The position numbers and the translations under genes are program-made. A DNA stretch of 64,000 nucleotides from Phycisphaerae bacterium (GTDB lineage: Bacteria; Planctomycetota; Phycisphaerae; UBA1845; Fen-1342): positions 124,001-188,000 of the forward strand of contig JAUIEC010000011.1 in assembly GCA_030428945.1 (NCBI GenBank), written 5' to 3'. Below are positions 28,223-35,375 of this stretch, one piece after another (the stretch's first letter is position 1; each line of letters starts with the position of its first letter). The notes under the pieces are model-generated. The model made no database searches. It saw only the letters and a list, made by a program, of their open reading frames with translations, and had not been told where the DNA came from.

Positions 28223-29319
28223 AGCTCCGCGTGCGGAACTGGATTCGCGCCCTCGGCCCGCTGCTCGGGCTGATCGTCGTCTGGTGCCTGTTCGCCGGGC
28301 TGACCAGCGAGGACGCCTTCACCCGCTGGAGCAACCAGCGCCTGATGCTCGTCCAGACCGCCGTTGTCGGCACCGCCGCGGTCGGCGCAACTCTGATCAT
28401 CATCGCCGGCGGCATCGACTTGTCCGTCGGCTCGACTATCGCCGTCGCCACGATGGTCATCGCTCTGCTGCTGCGGGCCGAAACCGGACCGACGCTTGCG
28501 GCCGGGGGCGGCGTGGCCGGTGGTCTGCTGGTCGGCCTCGTGATCGGCGCCCTGGTCATCGGGCACGCCGGGCGAGTGGCCGCGGGGGTGCTGGCCTGCG
28601 TGCTGACGTGGTGGCTGACTCCGCATCTCGGCCTCGGTGGCGGCTGCCTCGTCGGACTGCTGGGCGGCGGCATCACGTGGGCCCTCAGTGATCGCCTGCT
28701 CGGACGCGTGCCGCTGTCGCCGTTCATCGTCACGCTCGGCCTGTGGGGGGCGCTGCGGGGCCTGGCCAAGGGGCTGGGCGACAACCAGCCGATCTACCCG
28801 CCCGGACAGACCTGGCTGAACGGACTGATGAGCGAAGGCTCCGGCGGACTGACCGCCCTGCTTCCTTCGGGTGTCTGGGTCATGCTGGTGGTCGCGGCCG
28901 TCTTCGCGCTGGTGCTGGCGCGCACGCGCTTCGGGCGACACGTCTTCGCGATCGGCTCGAACGAGGAAACGGCCCGCCTGTGCGGCATCCGCGTCGATCT
29001 GAACAAGGTCGTGCTGTACGCGCTGGCCGGAGGCTGTGCCGGGCTGGCCGGCGTATTGCAGTTCTCGTTTCTGTCGATGGGCGACCCCACGACCGCGCAG
29101 GGCTACGAACTGAAGGTGATCGCGGCCGTCGTGATCGGCGGCGCCAGCCTGACCGGCGGAGAGGGCTCGATCCGCGGCACGCTGGTCGGAGCCCTGCTGA
29201 TGACCGTGGTCGACAACGGCTGCACCAAGCTCGGCCTCGACAACTGGGTCCAGGAAATCGTCACCGGCGCGATCATCGTCGGCGCCGTGACACTCGATCA
29301 ACTCCGCCACCGCAAGTAA
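28219..29319 (+). CDS. Sugar ABC transporter permease (RbsC-like)
   Basis: 366 residues with nine to eleven hydrophobic segments. Family blocks include GGIDLSVGS (about 75-83), LGLWGALRGLAKG and the conserved cytoplasmic region FAIGSNEETARLCGIRV, followed by GGASLTGGEGSIRGTLVGALLM. It is about 45 residues longer than RbsC; the extra part appears to be Gly/Leu-rich hydrophobic sequence around residues 95-160. The ATG at 28219 overlaps the ATPase stop. Together with the preceding two genes it forms a complete CUT2 importer. Confidence 0.93.
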   Translation: MKLRVRNWIRALGPLLGLIVVWCLFAGLTSEDAFTRWSNQRLMLVQTAVVGTAAVGATLIIIAGGIDLSVGSTIAVATMVIALLLRAETGPTLAAGGGVAGGLLVGLVIGALVIGHAGRVAAGVLACVLTWWLTPHLGLGGGCLVGLLGGGITWALSDRLLGRVPLSPFIVTLGLWGALRGLAKGLGDNQPIYPPGQTWLNGLMSEGSGGLTALLPSGVWVMLVVAAVFALVLARTRFGRHVFAIGSNEETARLCGIRVDLNKVVLYALAGGCAGLAGVLQFSFLSMGDPTTAQGYELKVIAAVVIGGASLTGGEGSIRGTLVGALLMTVVDNGCTKLGLDNWVQEIVTGAIIVGAVTLDQLRHRK

Positions 29320-29416
29320 GCTGGCACCAGGTGGCAGGCCTCCGGGTAACACCGGCCATGAAATCGTGAGCAGCAGGAAGGATCGACGACGTTCGATCGG
29401 ATCACTGAACGCGTGA

Positions 29417-29440
29417 CCCTTCCCTGTTCCCGGTTCCCTG
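29417..29440 (-). repeat. Short GGGAACA repeat
   Basis: On the minus strand reads GGGAACC then GGGAACA then GGGAAGGG. It lies about 100 bases after the permease gene and 65 before dapF, and is antisense to both. It is an exception to the orientation rule seen at the other arrays. Confidence 0.55.
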
Positions 29441-29505
29441 GGCTGAGACCGCAACGGCCAGCCGCGCGACCGAAACTGACAACTCAGCCCTCGTCGAGAC
29501 CGCCC

Positions 29506-30339
29506 GTGCCAGCCGCCACGATTCCGTTCCTGAAGTACCAGGCGACCGGCAACGACTTCGTCCTGCTGCACGCGGCCGAGGTCGCCGGTTGTGACTGGGA
29601 CACGCTTGCCCCGGCCCTGTGCGACCGCCGCACCGGCGTCGGAGCCGACCAGGTGCTGGTCCTGCACGGGAGCACCGTCGCCGGCGTCCGCCTCGAAGTC
29701 CGCAACGCCGACGGGTCGCCCGGTGAGATGTGCGGCAACGGTCTGCGGGCCGTGGCGCTGCACCTGCGCCGCGACGGTCAGCCCGGCCCCTGGAGAATCG
29801 AAACGGCCGAGCGCATCGTCGTGATCGAACCGGCCGACACCGACTTCGCCGCCAACCTCGGCCCGCCCGGCCCGGTCACCGAACAGACGCTCGATCTGCC
29901 CGACACGACCGTCACCGTCGACTGCGTCTCGATGGGCAACCCGCACGCCGTGCTGCGCTGCCCCGACGCGGCCGCCATCCCGCTGGCCGAGCGCGGCCCG
30001 CAGATCGAACGGCACCCGCGATTTCCGGACGGCACCAACGTGCACTTCGTGACCGTCGCGTCGCCGCACCGTGTGAGGGCCTTTCCGTGGGAGCGCGGCA
30101 GCGGTGCGACGCCGGCCTGCGGATCGGGCGCCGCGGCCATCGCTGTGATCTGCGCCACGCGGGGCGCGACGCAGCGGCAGGTCGAGATCCAGTACCCAGG
30201 TGGTCTGCTGCGGGTCGACTGGCGTCAGGATGGAGATGTCCGCGTCACCGGCCCGGCCCGGCGTGTCTTCGCCGGGACCCTCGCGCGAGCCGACCTCGAC
30301 GGGGCGCAGGACCAACCGGGGCCACCGCGCCAATCGTGA
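29506..30339 (+). CDS. dapF: Diaminopimelate epimerase
   Basis: 277 residues. Interconverts LL- and meso-diaminopimelate for lysine and peptidoglycan synthesis. The N-terminus FLKYQATGNDFVLL and both catalytic cysteines are present: MCGNGLRA (first) and PACGSGAAA (second), with NADGSPGEMCG, MGNPHAV and the WERGSGATPAC block typical of the family. The open frame extends upstream through a repeat; GTG 29506 gives the expected length of about 275 residues, although an upstream start cannot be excluded because the ribosome site is weak. The gene is convergent with the dockerin gene, with 18 bases between the stops. Confidence 0.95.
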   Translation: MPAATIPFLKYQATGNDFVLLHAAEVAGCDWDTLAPALCDRRTGVGADQVLVLHGSTVAGVRLEVRNADGSPGEMCGNGLRAVALHLRRDGQPGPWRIETAERIVVIEPADTDFAANLGPPGPVTEQTLDLPDTTVTVDCVSMGNPHAVLRCPDAAAIPLAERGPQIERHPRFPDGTNVHFVTVASPHRVRAFPWERGSGATPACGSGAAAIAVICATRGATQRQVEIQYPGGLLRVDWRQDGDVRVTGPARRVFAGTLARADLDGAQDQPGPPRQS

Positions 30340-30357
30340 ACCGGAACCCGATCGCGC

Positions 30358-31695
30358 TCAGGGACAACTCGTTCCGAAGAGGGCCAGCACCACGGCCAGG
30401 TCGGCCAGGTTGACCGCACCGTCGTAGTTCAGGTCGCCGTCCGCGCGGGTCGCCCCGCTCGGCGTCCCGAAGCTGGCCAGGATCACCGCCAGGTCATTCA
30501 GATCGACCACGTTGTCGCCGGTCACGTCGCCGTCGCAGGTCTCGCACGGCGTACCGATCGCGCTGTCCAGCAGGCACATGCGACGGTCCAGGCACGGCAC
30601 GAAATCGAGCGCGTCGACGTTGTCGAAGATCAGGCCGTTCGGATCCGGCGTCGCCCCCAGCCCGAGTCGGCCGGCATTCACGTACCCGACCGGCGGGCCG
30701 GCCTGGTTGTTGCGGAACAGGTCGGCCGGCGTCGCGCCGAACAGTCCCAGCGTCGGTGACATCCGGTCCAGCGAGAAGATCACGCGGTCCACCGTCGGGT
30801 CGTACACCCGGTCGCCATTGTCGAACACCAGCAGCGCGTTGATGTCGTCGGCCACCATCAGCCCAAGCTGGTTGGCGGTCGCGTACAGGTCGATCCCGCT
30901 CGGCAGGTTCGGATCGTTCGGCTCGATCGCCAGGTAGATGTCCGCTCCGCTGTGCGAGCCCGGCAGCATCAGCAGGCTGGGACTGTCCGCCTGCACCGAG
31001 AACAGGAACACCCGGTCCGCCAGGTGCGGCCCGCCCCCGCGCAGCATTGCCGTCAGCGGTCGCGGACTGCTCGAAGCGCCCGCCCCGGCCATCCCGTCGA
31101 CATCGTTCTGCGGCGCCGGCGAATTCGCGTCGGGCGAATCGTGCGGGCCGACGCCGAAGTCGATTCCGCTCGCATCCCCCTGGTTGATGAACAGCGTGTT
31201 GTTGCCGCCGCCCACGCGGAGCGTCGGCAGGCTCGGCCCCGGACCGGGCGTCGGCGGAATCACCCCGGTCTGATCGAACAGGTCCAGCGTCGCGAAGGCG
31301 TCGGCCGCCTGCTGGCCCCGGGCGGCCTGGTTGGTCACGTTGAAGGGATAGCCGAGCGCCACCAGGTTCGGGTCCGGCGGTGCGATGCCCCGCGACTGAC
31401 GGTCCACCGAGAACAGCAGCAGGAACGTCTCCGTCGGATCCGTCCCCGCATTCAGCCGCGAAATCCCGTCGAGGTCGTCCAGCGGGTGCGGCAGTCCGAA
31501 GAACTGGCTCGGCCGAACCACGACCGGGCCCGGCGGGACCAGCAGGTCGGAGGCGCCGAAGGTCGGACCGACCGCGGGCGAATTCCGGTCGATGCTGAAG
31601 CACGGGAACCCGATCGGATCGCAGGCCGAAACATCCGCCCGGACAAACCCCGTCGGGGCGGCCAGCAACAGGCTCGCGATAAGCACAATACGCAT
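30358..31695 (-). CDS. Secreted protein with C-terminal dockerin-like domain
   Basis: 445 residues. ATG 31695 (GGAG eight bases upstream) begins a signal peptide MRIVLIASLLLAAPTGFVRA. The main body (30-380) is a beta-rich secreted domain with Asp/Gly/Pro-rich loops and repeated FSVD/FSLD segments; I do not recognise the family. The C-terminus (about 385-445) has two dockerin type I calcium loops, GDVTGDNVVDLNDLAVIL and GDLNYDGAVNLADLAVVL, each with Asp/Asn at EF-hand positions. Such C-terminal pairs are very common in Phycisphaerae-like planctomycetes, where they need not indicate a cellulosome. It may be attached to another surface protein by this domain. Confidence 0.88.
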   Translation of the reverse strand: MRIVLIASLLLAAPTGFVRADVSACDPIGFPCFSIDRNSPAVGPTFGASDLLVPPGPVVVRPSQFFGLPHPLDDLDGISRLNAGTDPTETFLLLFSVDRQSRGIAPPDPNLVALGYPFNVTNQAARGQQAADAFATLDLFDQTGVIPPTPGPGPSLPTLRVGGGNNTLFINQGDASGIDFGVGPHDSPDANSPAPQNDVDGMAGAGASSSPRPLTAMLRGGGPHLADRVFLFSVQADSPSLLMLPGSHSGADIYLAIEPNDPNLPSGIDLYATANQLGLMVADDINALLVFDNGDRVYDPTVDRVIFSLDRMSPTLGLFGATPADLFRNNQAGPPVGYVNAGRLGLGATPDPNGLIFDNVDALDFVPCLDRRMCLLDSAIGTPCETCDGDVTGDNVVDLNDLAVILASFGTPSGATRADGDLNYDGAVNLADLAVVLALFGTSCP

Positions 31696-31836
31696 GATCG
31701 GACTCCGCGGGGACCATCCCCACCTGACTGATGACGGCCGCAACCACCGCGCGGCCGGCTGGTTCTCGTGTTTTTTTGCGTGACCCGAAGCCCTGCAGAC
31801 GTCGAGTGTAGCCGATTGGCGGGCCCGATTCCTACG

Positions 31837-34536
31837 TCAATCCCCTATCCACCGCGGCCGATCGCCCTCAAAGCAGCCCGCCAGCAGCGCCGCGCGAAAG
31901 CAGTAGTTCTCGCTGTCATGCATCCGTGCCGCGACCTCGAAGTGCCGCCGGCCGGCCGCGTGGTCGCCGCGGGCGATGCTGCCAACGCCCGCATAAAAAT
32001 GCAGCCCGGACAGCAGGAACGGCTCCGCCAGGCGCTGCTGATCCGCCGGCAGGCCACCCAGCAGTTCCTCGGCGGAAGCGACCAGTTCGTCCGGTGTCCG
32101 CCCGCCGCGCAGACAGTCCTGGATCCGCGCGACCGTCTCGGCCGGCCAGCGCGGCGGCAGACTTGCATCCCGGGCCAGGTCCCCGGTCCTGGCCGGCAAC
32201 GCAACCCCGAGCAGTTGACCCGCCGCCGCCAGCAGCAGTTTCGCGGAGGTGCTCTCCGCCCGCGGCGCGTCGTGCTCGAGCAGTTCCGCGGCCGCATCCC
32301 GCTCCCCGCGGCACGCCAGCAGCACCGCCATGAACAGCGTCTCGTCCGCGTCGTAGCGCTGCGGGTCATACCCCGCCGCCGGGCTGTAGCGCAGCCCGTG
32401 CATCGCGGCCGCCTCGTCGTACTCGCCCAGCCACAGGTGCAGGCGCATCTGGTAGGCCGCCCGCTCCAGCACCTGGTGCGCCCGCAGGCCCCGCTGGGCG
32501 ACCTGCTCCCACAACGCGATCGCCGTGCGGTAATCCGTGCGGGCCTCGTGATACGACGCCTCGGCCGCGAAGCCGTGCGCGTTCTCCGGGTTGGCCCGCT
32601 GCGCCGCGCGGGCATCCTCGAGACAGGCCTTGAACCGCTCGTCGGCCGCCTGCTGGTCACCGTGCTGGCGCGAGAGCAACGCCGCGAACCGATGCGCGTT
32701 CGACAGCAGGTAACTCGGATAGGAATTCTGCCGGGCAAGCTGCGCGGCCGGACGCAGGCGCGAGACACCCTTGTTGTACTTTTCGATCGCCAGGCTGTAG
32801 TCGTCGAGCCCGCCGTAGAGGTACAGGATCTGCTGAATCGCCCGCCCCTGCTGCAGCCACGCCTGCGTGAAGTTCGAACGCGTGATGATCGCTTCTTCGA
32901 GGGCCCGCTCGGCCCGCTCGGGATCCAGCGGAATCAGCGTGACGCCCTTGAAGAAATGCCCGGCCGCCGTCGCCGGAACGCTGGCGTTGTCGCCGGCTTC
33001 AAGCTGGGCGAAGACCGCCTCCCAGGCCTGCTGGTTCGACGCGGTTCGCACGCGGTGGGCCCAGGCCAGCAGGTAGTGGGCGTCGGCCAGGTCGCGGTGT
33101 TCGAGGAGTTCCTCGAGAATCCGCCGGGCCCGGTCGGGTTCTTTCAGCAGGTGTGCCAGGGCCTGCACCAGGGCCGCCCGCTCGCGGTCACCGAAGACGC
33201 CGGTCAGCCAGCCAAGCTGCGCCATCGCCGCGTCGCCCTGGTGATAGTCCGCCAGCAGCACCTCCCAGGCGTTGTTGATCTGCGCCTCGGCCCGCCGCTG
33301 GCTGAACCAGGTCAGGGCCGGCAGCAGGGCCGCAATCGTCACGAGCAGTCCGATCACGGCCGCCTGGGCCGGGTGCCGTCGCGTCCAGCGCGCGATCCGC
33401 CCCGGCAGGCTGATCCGTCGACTCGCGATCGGAAACTGCTCGGCGTACCGCCGCAGGTCGGCCGCCATGTCGGCTGCCGACGCGAACCGGCGCTGCGGTT
33501 CCTTCTCGATCGCCCGCAGGCAGATCGTTTCGAGGTCGACCGGAATGCGGCGGTCGACTTTCCGGGGCGGGACCGGGTCGCTGTTCAGCACCTGCCGGAT
33601 GATCGACTCGTACGTGTCGCCGCTGAACGGCTTGCGCAGCGCGAGCATTTCGTAGAGCGTCATGCCGAGCGCGTAGACATCCGTCCGCCCGTCGATCTTC
33701 CCGCCCGAGACCTGCTCGGGAGCCATGTAGATCGGCGTGCCGACCAGGTCGCGGCTGAGTGTCAAGCCGGGTTCGTCCGTCAGGCGCGCCAGTCCGAAGT
33801 CCGTGATGTGCAGGTGCCCGTCGGTTCCCAGGATCAGGTTCTGCGGCTTGATGTCGCGGTGGATCACCCGCTGCTCGTGCGCGTGCGCCAGGGCTTCGGC
33901 CACGCTCGCGATCCGCAGCGCGATCCGGCGATAGTTGCGGCGGTGGGCGCTGCTGCCGCTGACGTGCCCGACCCGGCTGGCGCCGCCGCGGGCCTGCGAG
34001 GCCGTCACGTCGAACTCGATCCGCTCGGCCGCCAGGACCTCGTCGAGCGACTCGCCGGCGATCAGTTCCATCGCGTAGTACAGGTGCCCGTCGGCCAGTC
34101 CCTGGGCGTAGACCGGCACGATGTTGGTGTGGTGCAGGCGTGCGGCCGCCTGCGCCTCGCGGCGGAAACGCTCGACGCTGCGCGGCACCTGCGCCAGGGC
34201 CGGCGAGAGAATCTTGAGGGCCACTTCGCGCTGCAGCGTCAACTGCCGGGCCCGGTAGACGATCCCCATCCCGCCCCGGCCAAGCTCGGACAGCACCTCG
34301 AAGTCCGCGATCACCGTGGCCGGTTTCAGACCGGTCAGTTCCGCCACCGGGGCCGAGGCGCTGCCATCGACCGAGCGGGCCGACGACAGGTCGCCCAGCA
34401 GGATCCGCGTCTCCCGCGCGGCGATTTCGCAGGTCGGACAGGTCGCCAGGTGCCGCTGGATCTCGCCCGCCTCGTCGGCCGGCAGGTCACCTTCGAGAAA
34501 ATCAACCAGGCAGTTCTCGACGTACGTGCAGTTCAT
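31837..34536 (-). CDS. Zinc-finger / Ser-Thr protein kinase / TPR membrane protein
   Basis: 899 residues. The first 40 residues carry an anti-sigma-type zinc finger (Cys9, then His29-x3-Cys33-x2-Cys36). The kinase domain (about 75-350) has the glycine loop GRGGMGIVYRA, ATP-lysine in VALKIL, catalytic HRDIKPQN (about 222), DFG and APEQ, so it should be active. A membrane helix follows near 395-415 and then about 460 residues of TPR-like helices. The ATG at 34536 overlaps the sigma factor stop (ATGA), so the two are made together. The zinc finger probably binds that sigma factor, linking kinase activity to transcription. The TPR region would sense or scaffold outside or at the membrane. Confidence 0.93.
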   Translation of the reverse strand: MNCTYVENCLVDFLEGDLPADEAGEIQRHLATCPTCEIAARETRILLGDLSSARSVDGSASAPVAELTGLKPATVIADFEVLSELGRGGMGIVYRARQLTLQREVALKILSPALAQVPRSVERFRREAQAAARLHHTNIVPVYAQGLADGHLYYAMELIAGESLDEVLAAERIEFDVTASQARGGASRVGHVSGSSAHRRNYRRIALRIASVAEALAHAHEQRVIHRDIKPQNLILGTDGHLHITDFGLARLTDEPGLTLSRDLVGTPIYMAPEQVSGGKIDGRTDVYALGMTLYEMLALRKPFSGDTYESIIRQVLNSDPVPPRKVDRRIPVDLETICLRAIEKEPQRRFASAADMAADLRRYAEQFPIASRRISLPGRIARWTRRHPAQAAVIGLLVTIAALLPALTWFSQRRAEAQINNAWEVLLADYHQGDAAMAQLGWLTGVFGDRERAALVQALAHLLKEPDRARRILEELLEHRDLADAHYLLAWAHRVRTASNQQAWEAVFAQLEAGDNASVPATAAGHFFKGVTLIPLDPERAERALEEAIITRSNFTQAWLQQGRAIQQILYLYGGLDDYSLAIEKYNKGVSRLRPAAQLARQNSYPSYLLSNAHRFAALLSRQHGDQQAADERFKACLEDARAAQRANPENAHGFAAEASYHEARTDYRTAIALWEQVAQRGLRAHQVLERAAYQMRLHLWLGEYDEAAAMHGLRYSPAAGYDPQRYDADETLFMAVLLACRGERDAAAELLEHDAPRAESTSAKLLLAAAGQLLGVALPARTGDLARDASLPPRWPAETVARIQDCLRGGRTPDELVASAEELLGGLPADQQRLAEPFLLSGLHFYAGVGSIARGDHAAGRRHFEVAARMHDSENYCFRAALLAGCFEGDRPRWIGD

Positions 34537-35126
34537 TGCAGGGCCGAATCACCGAGCGAGCCCAGCAGTCGCCGCAGTTCGAGGATCGCCTTGCCGATCC
34601 GGCTCTTGACCGACCGCGGCGACAGGTCCATCGCCTCGGCGATCTGGTCGCGCGACAGATCCTGGAAGTACCGCAGCACGATCACGGCCCGCAGTTCGTC
34701 GTCAAGCTGATCCAGGCAGCCGAGGATCCGCATCGCCCGTTCCCGCTTCAGGGCCTTGCCCGACGGCGTCGTGCACGGATCGACCGGCAGCACGCCCGGG
34801 CTGCCCGACTTCTGCCCCGGCAGCGAACGCTCGCGCCGCTTCCGCAGCAGGTCGATGCACCGGTTTCGCGCGAGCTGATAGAGCCAGCCGCGCACGCTCC
34901 GGTTCGGAGCCTGCGCCCGGCTCAGGGCGCAGCAGCGGGCCAGCACGTCCTGGACGACATCCTCGGCCGCGGCCGCGTCGCCCAGCATCCGCTGGCTGAA
35001 GAGCCGCAACTCGCCCGCGTACTGCCGTTCCAGGCGGGCGACGGCCGCATCGGAGCCTTCCTGCAGGTCGCGCAGCAGGTCCTGGTCGGCGGCGCTGTGG
35101 GTGAATGTCTGGTTCGGTTCCGCCAA
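34533..35126 (-). CDS. ECF RNA polymerase sigma factor
   Basis: 197 residues. Region 2 is visible as ERQYAGELRLFSQRMLGDAAAAEDVVQDVLARC and the adjacent NRSVRGWLYQLARNRCIDLLRKRRE; region 4 as LDQLDDELRAVIVLRYFQDLSRDQIAEAMDLSPRSVKSRIGKAI, separated by a Pro/Ser linker. Those features define an ECF (group 4) sigma factor lacking regions 1 and 3. TTG 35126 has AGGAA six bases upstream; the much longer open frame upstream is antisense to the Ala-rich gene and is not real. It is translationally coupled to the zinc-finger kinase. It probably directs its own regulon, with the divergent Ala-rich gene a candidate target. Confidence 0.93.
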   Translation of the reverse strand: MAEPNQTFTHSAADQDLLRDLQEGSDAAVARLERQYAGELRLFSQRMLGDAAAAEDVVQDVLARCCALSRAQAPNRSVRGWLYQLARNRCIDLLRKRRERSLPGQKSGSPGVLPVDPCTTPSGKALKRERAMRILGCLDQLDDELRAVIVLRYFQDLSRDQIAEAMDLSPRSVKSRIGKAILELRRLLGSLGDSALQ

Positions 35127-35244
35127 CGGAGATTCCTGCTCGGGTGTCGTGGGGGCCAGGCGGATCGAAGCACGACCGAATCCCGCTTTGACAAGGACTT
35201 GCGCCCAGCCGGCATGATAACGCCTCGGCGGCGGGGGCGGGCCC

Positions 35245-35249
35245 GGAAC
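35245..35249 (+). promoter_or_regulatory. ECF-type -35 element (GGAAC) upstream of the Ala-rich gene
   Basis: GGAAC followed by TTTTT lies 126 bases upstream of the Ala-rich gene start and points toward it. GGAAC is the usual core of ECF sigma -35 boxes. The matching -10 is unclear; GCGACA about 23 bases on is a weak candidate. Confidence 0.35.
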
Positions 35250-35375
35250 TTTTTCCCCGCCGCCCCCCGCCCGCGACACCCGCTGATCCGTCTTCCTGGT
35301 ACGGACCTCACGGTCCTCCGGAGAGAACCCAGGGCAGCGGCGTAAACCGCTGACCGGCGAACCAAGGAGACTGTC

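Noticed and set aside
31768-34710. 980-residue plus-strand open frame
   Set aside because: Antisense to the zinc-finger kinase and without motifs.
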